DNA of 64,000 nucleotides from Agreia sp. Leaf210 (lineage in GTDB: Bacteria; Actinomycetota; Actinomycetes; Actinomycetales; Microbacteriaceae). A program made the translations under genes and the position numbers. Under the pieces are notes generated by a model. It was not told the origin of the DNA and ran no database searches. It saw nothing but the letters and a program-made list of their open reading frames with translations. Below are positions 1 to 7,861 of this stretch, piece after piece; within the stretch, counting starts at the first letter, position 1, and each line of letters opens with the position of its first letter. Location of the stretch: the NCBI RefSeq assembly GCF_001421485.1, contig NZ_LMKK01000001.1, positions 1,164,361 to 1,228,360 of the forward strand. The letters run 5' to 3'.

Positions 1-569
1 GCGTCGGTGAACATGTCCGTGCGGGTGGGCCCCGGGGAGACGATATTGATTCGGAACCGTGACGCGTACTCCTGCGAGACGGTACGCACGAAGCCCTCGA
101 GTCCCGCCTTGGCGGCGGTGTAGTTGGCTTGACCGACGTGTCCGAGTCGCGCGCTGACTGACGAGAGCAGCACGATGGAGCCCCCTCGGGCGATCTTGGA
201 TGCTGCCGCCCGGACCACGTGCATCGGGCCGACGAGGTTCGTGGCGAGAACCGCGTCGATGTCGTCGTCCGACATGCGCACGAGGGGGCCGTCGCGGGTG
301 ATCCCCGAGGCGACCACGACGACATCCGGCTTGCCGCCCTTGGCGACGAAGGCGAAGAGTTCCGCGATCTGAGCGGGCTCCGTGATGTCGAGCTCGAATC
401 CTTCGACCCCGCTCGGCGTGCCTCCGCCCCGGTGGGTGCCGACGACATGGTGACCATGGGCCGCGAAGATCGACGCGATCGCGGCTCCGATACCTCGGGA
501 TGCGCCGATCACCACGACGGTCTTCGGCGCGTCCGCCGCCTGGGATTCCGGGATGCCTCGTTCGTTCAC
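1..569 (-). CDS. SDR-family oxidoreductase, FabG-like (3' end outside window)
   Basis: This is an NAD(P)-dependent short-chain dehydrogenase/reductase, probably cytosolic. The N-terminal Rossmann glycine motif GASRGIG is at residues 22-28. An NxxG-type strand (VVVVASG) follows, and the catalytic YxxxK is visible as NYTAAKAG with Tyr near 150 and Lys near 154. The C-terminal substrate-binding part lies beyond base 1. The GTG start at 569 is preceded by an AAGGAG ribosome site 7 bases upstream. The fold and motifs match 3-oxoacyl-ACP reductase-type SDRs, but the substrate cannot be assigned. It is not obviously in an operon with the next gene, which has its own ribosome site. Confidence 0.85.
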   Translation of the reverse strand, partial: MNERGIPESQAADAPKTVVVIGASRGIGAAIASIFAAHGHHVVGTHRGGGTPSGVEGFELDITEPAQIAELFAFVAKGGKPDVVVVASGITRDGPLVRMSDDDIDAVLATNLVGPMHVVRAAASKIARGGSIVLLSSVSARLGHVGQANYTAAKAGLEGFVRTVSQEYASRFRINIVSPGPTRTDMFTD

Positions 570-600
570 TGAAACCAACTCCTTCCGCGAATCCGTGTCG

Positions 601-1068
601 CTACTGCTCGCCTCGCGTCAGCGACCGGACGCCGTCGATGCGGCCGATCACCGTGAAGCTGCCCGGGTCGACGAGGCGGGCGTGGTAGCGAAGCACATCG
701 GCGTCGCGCGGGAGGTCGGGGAACGTCGCCGTGAACGAGTAACTGCCGCTGGCGCTCACCGTGCCATCGCCATCGGCGATGTGGTAGTTCGAGAGGATTC
801 CACTCGACTTGCCGGGCGCGTCGTAGTACACCAACACGAGCGAGCCCGGGGTTCCGGTTCCGGCGAAGCGGATTCCATCGAAGGACGTCTTGTCACTTCC
901 GCCATAGGTCTTGACGGTGAACGGCGTTGCGGCGACGGCGCTCGGAGCGTGAACGGCGGCGTGTTCCGGAGCGACCGGAGCGGCCTGCGCCTGCGTCGGA
1001 ACGACGATGGCCGCAGCCGTGAGGCCGCAGACGATGGCCGCGCGGGTGAGGGTGAGGATGCGGGACAT
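601..1068 (-). CDS. Small secreted protein, function unknown
   Basis: This is a 155-residue protein with a clear Sec signal peptide: MSRIL, then a hydrophobic stretch to about residue 25, then AQA-AP as the likely cleavage site near 30. The mature part (about 125 residues) is rich in Ser/Thr/Gly and beta-prone (FTVKTYGGSDKTSFDG, SYSFTATFPDLP), suggesting an Ig-like or jelly-roll extracellular domain. I do not recognise the family. The ATG at 1068 has an AAGGAG site just upstream, so the in-frame codons further upstream are not used. It is transcribed divergently from the glycosyltransferase at 1215, and the shared intergenic region carries two inverted repeats. Confidence 0.75.
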   Translation of the reverse strand: MSRILTLTRAAIVCGLTAAAIVVPTQAQAAPVAPEHAAVHAPSAVAATPFTVKTYGGSDKTSFDGIRFAGTGTPGSLVLVYYDAPGKSSGILSNYHIADGDGTVSASGSYSFTATFPDLPRDADVLRYHARLVDPGSFTVIGRIDGVRSLTRGEQ

Positions 1069-1089
1069 GAGGCTCCTTGTGGGGTGCGG

Positions 1090-1158
1090 TCTGTCGAATC
1101 GACAGATCCTGCGGGACACGACATGATGATGGTAGACGATTCGACAGACGATCGTCTA
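1090..1158. promoter_or_regulatory. Two candidate operators in a divergent intergenic region
   Basis: Bases 1090-1106 read TCTGTCGAATCGACAGA, a near-perfect palindrome with one central mismatch. Bases 1133-1158 carry a perfect 8-bp inverted repeat, TAGACGAT and ATCGTCTA, separated by 10 bases. The octamer TCGACAGA occurs in both (1099-1106 and 1141-1148). The sites lie between the secreted-protein gene and the glycosyltransferase gene. The arrangement suits a TetR- or MarR-type dimer, but no regulator gene is adjacent. Confidence 0.45.
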
Positions 1159-1214
1159 GTGAAAAATCGGATGCGCAGGCTTTCGACATCCGCGGCCAGA
1201 TTGGAGCGCAGGCG

Positions 1215-2447
1215 ATGGTGACAACCCCGAGTCGACCCCTGCACATCGTTTTCTCGTTTCCTCGAGGCAGGGGGCACCTCGCTCCTCTGCTGCCGATCGC
1301 CCGGCAGGCCGAAGCCTCCGGTCATCAGACCGCTCTGATCGGCGCTCGAGAACCCGTGCTCGAGCAGACGGGATTCACTCGACTCTGCCCCCGGGACATC
1401 CGGCTGCCATCGAGCACGATCGGCACTGGCTCGATGAGGTCGTTCGACCCGAAGCGGGTGCTGCAGAGGGTGGAAGAGGTCTTTCTCGGCACGGCCGCGT
1501 ATGGCGCCTTGATCGACGTGCACCAGCTTCTGACCGAGTGGCCCGCCGACATCCTCGTGTGCAGCGAGTTCGACTTCGGTGCGATGACCGCGGCCGAGGA
1601 GGCGGGGGTCCCGTGCGTCGTCGTGACCGCGTTCGCCACCGCGAGCAACTCGTGGAAGGACTCCATCCGCGTACCGATCCAGCAGCTTCGCTTCGCGGCG
1701 GGGCTTGCGGCGGACCCGCATCTGAGCATGTTGGACGGCGCGCTGACGGTGGTGCCCGCCACAGCTTCGATGCGCCCCGACACGGATTTCGGCGGCCCCG
1801 TGATGCGCCTCCGACCCACGCCCCTCGAGATCGACGCCCCGCACCCCGCGGCGGCGTGGTTTCGAGCTGGTGACGAGGCCATTCGCATCTACGTCACCCT
1901 CGGCACCGAGTTCAATACGAGCTCCGGCGACCTGTTCACCCGCATTCTCGAGGGAGTCGGCGATCTACCCGCTCGAATCCTGGTCACCACCGGCCCGTGG
2001 GTCGACCCCGGAACGATCGAACTCGCAGAGAGCACCGGGCCGAGCACCGTGCGCGTAGAGCAGTACGTTCCCCAGGCCGAGATCATCCAGCACGCCGACC
2101 TCGTCGTGAATCACGGTGGGTCTGGTTCTGTCGTCGGGGCGCTGCACGCCGGCGTTCCGATGATCGTTCTTCCGCTCGGCGCGGATCAGGTGCCCAACGG
2201 CAACTACGTCGAGGCGGTCGGGGCGGGGGCCGTGTTGATCGCGGAGTCGGCGACGCCGGCCGAGATCGGAGCCATGGCGTCACACGTCCTGTCGACGCCC
2301 GGATACCGCTCGGCCGCGCGAGCTATCGGAGAACAGCTGAGTTCACTGCCGACGGCCGGTGATGTCGTGAGTGCTATCGAGGGACTCGCGACCTCGCGTG
2401 ATCATCGTGGCCCTGAGCTCGAGGTGAGAGAGACCACGTACCCGTAG
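1215..2447 (+). CDS. GT1-family glycosyltransferase (UGT/macrolide glycosyltransferase type)
   Basis: This is a 410-residue cytosolic transferase of the GT-B fold. It would move a sugar from a nucleotide diphosphate donor to a small acceptor. The N-terminal acceptor domain starts with IVFSFPRGRGHLAPLLPIARQ, the usual glycine/histidine start. The C-terminal donor domain carries HGGSGSVVGALHAGVPM near residue 300, the UGT signature. Length is typical (about 400). The ATG at 1215 is chosen because the protein aligns with the family from there and a GGAG lies about 9 bases upstream; the open frame extends further back without a ribosome site. The acceptor is unknown. A second family member lies at 6458. 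Confidence 0.85.
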   Translation: MVTTPSRPLHIVFSFPRGRGHLAPLLPIARQAEASGHQTALIGAREPVLEQTGFTRLCPRDIRLPSSTIGTGSMRSFDPKRVLQRVEEVFLGTAAYGALIDVHQLLTEWPADILVCSEFDFGAMTAAEEAGVPCVVVTAFATASNSWKDSIRVPIQQLRFAAGLAADPHLSMLDGALTVVPATASMRPDTDFGGPVMRLRPTPLEIDAPHPAAAWFRAGDEAIRIYVTLGTEFNTSSGDLFTRILEGVGDLPARILVTTGPWVDPGTIELAESTGPSTVRVEQYVPQAEIIQHADLVVNHGGSGSVVGALHAGVPMIVLPLGADQVPNGNYVEAVGAGAVLIAESATPAEIGAMASHVLSTPGYRSAARAIGEQLSSLPTAGDVVSAIEGLATSRDHRGPELEVRETTYP

Positions 2448-2821
2448 AGGGCTGGGCCGTCGACGACGGGGTAGCCCGCGGCGTGAATCCCCGCAGGTGC
2501 GGCTCTTCTCGCCCACGAGATCGAGGTGTCGAGCTCTGGCCGAAGAGACGCTTCGCCGCGGGCGGGTACCACGCTCTCAGCCGTCTGCTCTTGCCGACAC
2601 CACACACTCTGCAGCGCGTCGACCGCACCGGTCACGTGAAGCGACGGCTGATCGACTGCCGCGCCGTAGGTATCCAATTGCCACTCGATTTGCAGGCGAT
2701 CACCGAAGAGCCGGGCAGTCCACTCGGAATCAGCGGGGTAGAGCTGCCACTCGACCGTGTCTCCGGTCGTGACCAGGAGGTGGTCTTCGGCCAGTTGCCA
2801 ATCGGTAAGCCACACGCGCAT
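2402..2821 (-). CDS. Conserved hypothetical protein, DUF6578-like
   Basis: This is a 139-residue soluble protein starting MRVWLTDWQ. The WLTDWQ start followed by a GDTVEWQL strand resembles the actinobacterial DUF6578 family as I remember it, but this was not checked by alignment. No catalytic motif, signal peptide or membrane segment is seen. The 3' end overlaps the end of the convergent glycosyltransferase by 46 bp. The ATG at 2821 was chosen because the codons upstream read as low-complexity Arg/Cys sequence, which is not protein-like. Function is unknown. Confidence 0.6.
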   Translation of the reverse strand: MRVWLTDWQLAEDHLLVTTGDTVEWQLYPADSEWTARLFGDRLQIEWQLDTYGAAVDQPSLHVTGAVDALQSVWCRQEQTAESVVPARGEASLRPELDTSISWARRAAPAGIHAAGYPVVDGPALYGYVVSLTSSSGPR

Positions 2822-2858
2822 GAAGCCATGCTCGCAGACGCGGCGTCGTGGCTCCGAG

Positions 2859-3440
2859 CTACGACACCCAGAACCCCATCGCGCACAGCACCCGCGTCTC
2901 GTCGTCGGCATCTGCCGGCGGTTCGATCGCGGGAGGGAAAACCCCGAAGCTGCGCCACTCGTCAGCGTGGGGAATGACCCACTCGTTCAAGCCCTCGATG
3001 AGCTCGGGTGAGAGGTGGAACGGTATTCCGAGGTGCTTCGCGATCATCCATGCCTGGGTCGCCCGGTACATGGCGAGGTGCGAGAGCCCCTCGTCGGCCG
3101 GGTAGTCGCCGTACTGAAAATGGAAGGTCGAGTCGACGTCGACTCCCGCCTTTACGACTGCCGTAGCCGTGTCGTTGAGGGCGTCATACGCAGCGATGGG
3201 GTCGTCGCCGAGCAGGTCTTTGTCTCGCAGCTCGTCGCCATCGGCGATCGACTTACCGGCCAACACCCCGGGAACCCACGCCTCGTCGTAGGCGTGCGAT
3301 CTGAGGAGATGGCTCACAGTGGGGTTCTCGAACGACGACCACGACGCGGGAACGGGCTTGTCGAAGTCGCCCGGCTGCACACGATCGATGACGCTGCGAA
3401 GAGCGGCATCTGACAGAAGAAAGAAGGTATCGGCTCTCAT
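2859..3440 (-). CDS. DinB/maleylpyruvate-isomerase-type protein (TIGR03086-like)
   Basis: This is a 193-residue protein resembling the actinobacterial DinB-like four-helix proteins related to mycothiol-dependent maleylpyruvate isomerases. The sequence is helical with scattered His (HLLRSHAYDEAW near 58-70; HLAMYRATQAW near 140-150), the kind of positions that bind metal in this fold. Its own substrate is unknown. The ATG at 3440 has no ribosome site. A TACACT box (3447-3452 on this strand) ends six bases before the ATG, which supports a leaderless transcript. Confidence 0.6.
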   Translation of the reverse strand: MRADTFFLLSDAALRSVIDRVQPGDFDKPVPASWSSFENPTVSHLLRSHAYDEAWVPGVLAGKSIADGDELRDKDLLGDDPIAAYDALNDTATAVVKAGVDVDSTFHFQYGDYPADEGLSHLAMYRATQAWMIAKHLGIPFHLSPELIEGLNEWVIPHADEWRSFGVFPPAIEPPADADDETRVLCAMGFWVS

Positions 3441-3446
3441 AGCCGA

Positions 3447-3452
3447 AGTGTA
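3447..3452 (-). promoter_or_regulatory. -10 box TACACT, leaderless promoter
   Basis: TACACT is followed by six bases and then the ATG at 3440, so transcription would start at or next to the start codon. Confidence 0.5.
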
Positions 3453-3495
3453 GGCACGGCCTCCGACGCTGACTAGCCCTCGCGACAAGACTCGA

Positions 3496-4590
3496 TCACC
3501 GCGGGGCCGCAGCCTGCGGGAACGGGTCGCGCGCGCCATCCGTCGCCTCGAAGAACGAGGCCACGGTCGAGGGCGACACCTCCTCGAGGGTCGCCGGTTC
3601 CCACCGGGGAGTGCGGTCTTTGTCGATGACCTGCGCGCGCACTCCCTCGCGGAAGTCGGGGTGCGCCAAGGCGTGCGCCATGATCCGCAACTCTTGGTTG
3701 AAGCAGGCCTCGAGGCTGGGCAGCTCGCGAGCGCGCCGAAGCGACTCCAGGGTGACGGCCACCGCGGTGGGCGACTTGGTTCTGATGAGGTCCGCGGTCT
3801 CGGCCGCCGAGGAGACGTCGGACGCCGCCAGAGCATCCAGAATCTCGGCGACGGTGTCGTGCGCGAAAGCCGGCTCGACCCACGACGCGTCGGCCGTCAG
3901 CCGACCGGATGCGCCGGCGCCCCGAAACGGCTCGGCAGACACGGCGGCCACGGCCTCGTCGGCGGCCAGCTCCTCCAGCGACGCGACGAGGGCGGGCAGT
4001 CGATCCGTCGGCACGAACGTATCCGCGAGTCCGAGCTCGATCGCATCGGCCGCCGACGCGGTGCGCGCGGTGAGGGCCAGATAGGTGCCCAGCTCTCTAG
4101 GCGCGCGGCTCAGTAGCCAGCTGCCGCCGACATCCGGGGTGAGGCCGATACTGACCTCGGGCATGCCGAGCGCCGAGTCGTCGGTGACCACACGATGCGA
4201 GGCATGGCCGGAGAGGCCGATGCCGCCGCCCAGCACGAAGCCGTTCATGATCGCCACGACCGGCTTGGGGTAGCGCGCGATCAGGCCGTTGACCAGGTAC
4301 TCGTCGCGCAGAAAGGCGACCGCGCTCGCCACGTCGTCGGCCGCGACCCGGCCGTGCAACTGCGTCACGTCACCACCCGCGCAGAGTCCACGAGCTCCGT
4401 TTCCCGTGAGAAGAACAGTCGTAATCGAGTCGTCGAGCGCCCACGCTCTGAGGTTCTCTCCGATGGCCGCGACCATGTCGTGGGTCAACGCGTTGATCGC
4501 GCGCGGGCGGTTCAAGGTGATGTGCGCGAGCCGGCCGCGAACCTCGAAGAGAACGTCGCCCTCAGCAGTCATAGCTGCAGAATCCGTCAC
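3496..4590 (-). CDS. 3-hydroxyisobutyryl-CoA hydrolase-type enoyl-CoA hydratase/isomerase protein
   Basis: This 364-residue crotonase-fold enzyme probably hydrolyses 3-hydroxyisobutyryl-CoA in valine breakdown. The oxyanion-hole segments are GARGLCAGGDV (about 66-76) and NGFVLGGGIGLSGHASHRVV (about 115-134). The segment ALGMPEVSIGLTPDVGGSWLLSR is typical of the hydrolase subgroup (MPE..IGL.PDVGG) rather than of plain enoyl-CoA hydratases of about 260 residues. The extra C-terminal length also fits. The start overlaps the stop of the acyl-CoA synthetase by 4 bp (ATGA), so the two are translationally coupled. Isobutyrate or valine degradation is a reasonable inference for the pair. Confidence 0.85.
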   Translation of the reverse strand: MTDSAAMTAEGDVLFEVRGRLAHITLNRPRAINALTHDMVAAIGENLRAWALDDSITTVLLTGNGARGLCAGGDVTQLHGRVAADDVASAVAFLRDEYLVNGLIARYPKPVVAIMNGFVLGGGIGLSGHASHRVVTDDSALGMPEVSIGLTPDVGGSWLLSRAPRELGTYLALTARTASAADAIELGLADTFVPTDRLPALVASLEELAADEAVAAVSAEPFRGAGASGRLTADASWVEPAFAHDTVAEILDALAASDVSSAAETADLIRTKSPTAVAVTLESLRRARELPSLEACFNQELRIMAHALAHPDFREGVRAQVIDKDRTPRWEPATLEEVSPSTVASFFEATDGARDPFPQAAAPR

Positions 4591-6341
4591 GATGCCGCAC
4601 CTCCCGTATTGCCCACGGCCTTCAGCTCAGGAAACTGATCGTCGCGCCACTCCACCGCGACCACGACCCCCTCGGCGACGCGCTCCTCGCGCTCGCGCAG
4701 CTCGACCCGGCGGATCTTGCCCGAGATCGTCTTCGGCAGCTCGAAGAACTCGATGCGGCGCACCCGCTGAAACGGGGCCAGCCGCTCACGCGCGAATCGC
4801 AGAATCTCTTTCGCCGTCGCATCCGTCGGCTCGAAGCCGGCCGCGAGCACGACGTACGCCTTCGGAACGGCGAGCCGCAGCGCATCCGGGGCTGGCACGA
4901 TGGCGGCCTCGACCACGGCTGGGTGCTCGATGAGCACGCTCTCGAGCTCGAACGGGCTGATCTTGTAATCGGATGCCTTGAACACATCGTCGGTTCGGCC
5001 CACGTAGGTGAGGTACCCGGCTGCGTCGCGCGTGGCCACGTCTCCGGTGTGGAAGTAGCCGTCGTGCTCGCTCTCGGTGTTCTTTGCGGGGTCGCCCACG
5101 TAGCCGGTCATGAGGTTCACCGGCCGCGAGCGCACGTCGACGCAGATCTCGCCCTCGTTCGCCTCGAGGCCCGTCATCGGGTCGACCAGCACGATCGGGC
5201 AGCCGGGAAGCGGCCGGCCCATCGAGCCGTCGGTGATCTCAGAGCCTGGGGTGTTGGCCGCGACCGCGGTCATCTCGGTCTGGCCGTAGCCGTCGCGAAT
5301 GGTGAGTCCCCAGTGCGTTCGCACGCGCGAGATCACCTCGGGGTTCAGCGGCTCGCCCGCCGAGATCGCCTCGCGCAGGTCGCCGGCGCCGACGCTCAGA
5401 TCGGTCTGGATGATCATGCGCCACACCGTGGGCGGTGCGCAGAACGAGGTCACCTTCTCTTCGCGAATGCGGTCGAGAAGAGCCACCGCGTCGAACCGCG
5501 CGTAGTTGTAGACGAAGATCGTGGCCTCGGCGATCCACGGCGCGAAGAAGCAGCTCCAGGCGTGCTTCGCCCACCCCGGCGAGCTGATCGCCAGGTGCAC
5601 GTCGCCCGGTCGCAGACCGAGCCAGTACATCGTCGACAGGTGCCCCACCGGGTAGGACACATGGCTGTGCTCGACCAGCTTCGGGCGGCTCGTCGTGCCC
5701 GAGGTGAAGTAGAGCAGCAGCGCGTCGCTCGATGCGTTGCCGGGGTGCGGCAGGGGGCTGTGCGCGGCGGGCTCGTCGGTCGGATCGCTGGCGAACGCGT
5801 CGGCGAAGGTCAGCCACCCGGATGCCGCTGGCGCGGCCGCCGCTTCGCCCACCCGGATGCGCGTGTACTCGCCCGGCACGGCATCGAACTTGGCGGCGTC
5901 AGCGGCATCCACGATCACGTGACGCACCCGCCCGCGCTCGACGCGGTCGATGAGGTCGGCCGGGCCCATGGCCGTGGTCGTCGGCAGGATCACCGCGCCG
6001 AGCTTCATGATGGCGAGCATCGCCTCCCAGAGCTCGACCTGGTTGCCGAGCATCAGCATCACGGTGTCACCCTTCGCGACGCCCCGAGCGCTGAGCCAGT
6101 GGCCGAGCTGATCGGATCGGGCGGCGAGTTCGTCGAAGGTGCGCGTGGTGCGGCGTCCGTCTTCTTCGACGATCACGAGGGCCTCGGCGTCATTGCCCCT
6201 GGCGATCTCGTCGAACCAGTCGATGGCCCAGTTGAAGCGGGGGCCGACATCCGGCCATTCGAACTCTCGGCGGGCGGTGTCGTAGTCGTCGCGCAGAGCC
6301 ACGAGCTGGTCACGGGCAGCGCGAAAAACCTCAGTCGTCAT
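4587..6341 (-). CDS. AMP-forming acyl-CoA synthetase (ANL superfamily)
   Basis: This 584-residue adenylate-forming ligase activates a carboxylic acid to its CoA thioester through an acyl-AMP. Motifs in order are YFTSGTTSRPKLVEHSH (A3, about 211-227), DGYGQTEMT (A5), GYFHTGDVATRD (A7), YVGRTDDVFKASDYKISPFE (A8 hinge) and PKTISGKIRR (catalytic Lys, A10). The protein resembles medium-chain/acetoacetyl-type synthetases; the substrate is not fixed by sequence. It is the first gene of an operon with the hydrolase at 3496. A TAAAGT box six bases before the ATG indicates a leaderless mRNA. Confidence 0.88.
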   Translation of the reverse strand: MTTEVFRAARDQLVALRDDYDTARREFEWPDVGPRFNWAIDWFDEIARGNDAEALVIVEEDGRRTTRTFDELAARSDQLGHWLSARGVAKGDTVMLMLGNQVELWEAMLAIMKLGAVILPTTTAMGPADLIDRVERGRVRHVIVDAADAAKFDAVPGEYTRIRVGEAAAAPAASGWLTFADAFASDPTDEPAAHSPLPHPGNASSDALLLYFTSGTTSRPKLVEHSHVSYPVGHLSTMYWLGLRPGDVHLAISSPGWAKHAWSCFFAPWIAEATIFVYNYARFDAVALLDRIREEKVTSFCAPPTVWRMIIQTDLSVGAGDLREAISAGEPLNPEVISRVRTHWGLTIRDGYGQTEMTAVAANTPGSEITDGSMGRPLPGCPIVLVDPMTGLEANEGEICVDVRSRPVNLMTGYVGDPAKNTESEHDGYFHTGDVATRDAAGYLTYVGRTDDVFKASDYKISPFELESVLIEHPAVVEAAIVPAPDALRLAVPKAYVVLAAGFEPTDATAKEILRFARERLAPFQRVRRIEFFELPKTISGKIRRVELREREERVAEGVVVAVEWRDDQFPELKAVGNTGGAAS

Positions 6342-6347
6342 TGTTCG

Positions 6348-6353
6348 ACTTTA
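6348..6353 (-). promoter_or_regulatory. -10 box TAAAGT, leaderless promoter
   Basis: TAAAGT is followed by CGAACA and the ATG at 6341. No ribosome-binding purine run is present. Confidence 0.55.
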
Positions 6354-6445
6354 GGCCGCACAGGGCGACGAAACCGGGGAATGCGGACGTGCGGAACACC
6401 TGGGAGTTCGCATCGTTCACAGCTTTATCCCGCCCACAGCGTCTC

Positions 6446-6451
6446 TACCAT
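6446..6451 (+). promoter_or_regulatory. -10 box TACCAT, leaderless promoter
   Basis: TACCAT is followed by CAGCTC and the GTG at 6458. The spacing matches the other leaderless starts in the window, and the site decides the start of the glycosyltransferase. Confidence 0.5.
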
Positions 6452-6457
6452 CAGCTC

Positions 6458-7765
6458 GTGCCCACGTACCTTCTGTGCTCTCCGCCCATCTTCGGCCATG
6501 TTTCGCCCCTGATCGACGTCGGTCGCGGACTCAGGGAACGGGGTGCCAGCGTCACCGTTCTCACCGGCCGAAAGTACGAAGACCTCGTCGTGAAGTCGGG
6601 CCTCACGTTTGCCCCGCTGCCCGCCGAGGTCGATTACGACGACGACGATCTGGATGCCTGGCTTCCCGGCCGCGACAAACTCCGGGGCTTGGCGGCGGTG
6701 CGCTACGGCATGATCGGCATGTTCGCCCGGGTCATTCCCGCGCAGTGGCGGGCCGTCGAATCGCTGCTCGCCTCGCAGGCATTCGACGCCATCGTCGGCG
6801 AGGCATCGTTCACCGGGCTCGCCCCCTACCTCGCGAGGGCGCGGAAAGGGCGGCTACCGGTGGTGGGCGTCTCGGCGGTGCCGGTTATTCTCGCCAGCGT
6901 CGATGCCGCGCCGTTCGGAACGGCGCTTCAACCGGGAGCGTCCGGCCTCGCTCGTGCGCGGAACCGTGCACTGAATGCGTTCCTCTTGCGCGGTCCGTTC
7001 CGACCCGTGGAGCGCGCCGTGACCGAGGCGCTCTCGGAGGTCGGGGTCTCTCCGACGGGCGTGAGTTTCTTCGACTTCGCCTACCGGTCTTTCGATCTGC
7101 TGTTCCAGCTCAGCGCCGAGGGCATGGAGTACCCGCGGCGCGAGCTGCCCAGCACGGTGCGTTTCGTCGGGCCGCTGCGACCTGCGCGGCCACACGCATC
7201 CGGTCTGCCCGATTGGTGGGGCGATCTGGATGCCGGGCGGCCCGTTGTCCTCGTGTCGCAGGGCACTATCGACAACGTCGATCTCGGGCGCCTGATCGTG
7301 CCGACGCTTCGCGCGCTGGCGAACGAAGACGTACTCGTCGTGGCGACGACCGGAGGACGTCCGATCGCCGATGTGGCGGCAGCGATGGGAGGCGCGCTCC
7401 CCTCCAACGCGCGCATCGCGGAGTTTCTGCCCTATGACGAGCTTCTGCCGCTCTGCCATGTCTTCGTGACCAATGGAGGATTCGGCGGAGTGCAACGCGC
7501 ACTCGCGGCGGGCGTTCCCCTCGTCGTGGCCGGGTCGACCGAAGAGAAGCCCGAGGTGGCGGCAAGGGTGCAGTGGGCGGGGTGCGGCATCGACCTGCGC
7601 AGCGGATCTCCTCGACCCGATCGTGTGCGCGACGCCGTGCGACGGGTGCTGCGCGAGCCGAGTTACCGCGCGGCGAGCGAGAACTTGCGCGACGAGATCC
7701 GAGCCCTGCCAGACCCGATCGACGTCATCTCAGATGCTCTCGGCGGTCTCGTCGCCCGGCGCTGA
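6458..7765 (+). CDS. GT1-family glycosyltransferase, second copy
   Basis: This is a 435-residue GT-B glycosyltransferase of the same broad family as the one at 1215, but clearly divergent from it. The start PTYLLCSPPIFGHVSPLIDVGRGL is the usual N-terminal loop. The donor-site signature near residue 338 is VTNGGFGGVQRALAAGVPLVV, so the first His of the usual HGG is Asn here. The GTG at 6458 is chosen because it lies six bases after a -10-like TACCAT and begins the family homology; an in-frame ATG at 6341 would add 39 residues of non-family sequence. The acceptor is unknown. It is divergent from the acyl-CoA synthetase. Confidence 0.82.
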   Translation: MPTYLLCSPPIFGHVSPLIDVGRGLRERGASVTVLTGRKYEDLVVKSGLTFAPLPAEVDYDDDDLDAWLPGRDKLRGLAAVRYGMIGMFARVIPAQWRAVESLLASQAFDAIVGEASFTGLAPYLARARKGRLPVVGVSAVPVILASVDAAPFGTALQPGASGLARARNRALNAFLLRGPFRPVERAVTEALSEVGVSPTGVSFFDFAYRSFDLLFQLSAEGMEYPRRELPSTVRFVGPLRPARPHASGLPDWWGDLDAGRPVVLVSQGTIDNVDLGRLIVPTLRALANEDVLVVATTGGRPIADVAAAMGGALPSNARIAEFLPYDELLPLCHVFVTNGGFGGVQRALAAGVPLVVAGSTEEKPEVAARVQWAGCGIDLRSGSPRPDRVRDAVRRVLREPSYRAASENLRDEIRALPDPIDVISDALGGLVARR

Positions 7766-7776
7766 CTGCGGCCGTC

Positions 7777-7861
7777 GAGCTAAGTCAGCACGTTTGAGGG
7801 CACATGCCGGAGATCGGAGCCGCGTGCTCGGCTCGTCACACTCAACGTGCTGACTTAGCTC
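7777..7861. repeat. Long inverted repeat between convergent genes
   Basis: The 18-bp arms GAGCTAAGTCAGCACGTT (7777-7794) and its exact complement (7844-7861) enclose 49 bases. Pairing can continue a few bases inward with one bulge. The right arm covers the stop codon of the LacI gene (TAA at 7857-7855). It may act as a terminator for both convergent genes, but there is no T-run, and the wide loop is closer to a repetitive palindrome. Confidence 0.75.

Noticed and set aside
1215-7765. Macrolide or glycopeptide biosynthetic cluster suggested by GT1 genes
   Set aside because: No PKS, NRPS, terpene or sugar-tailoring genes are in the window, and GT1 proteins are common outside clusters.
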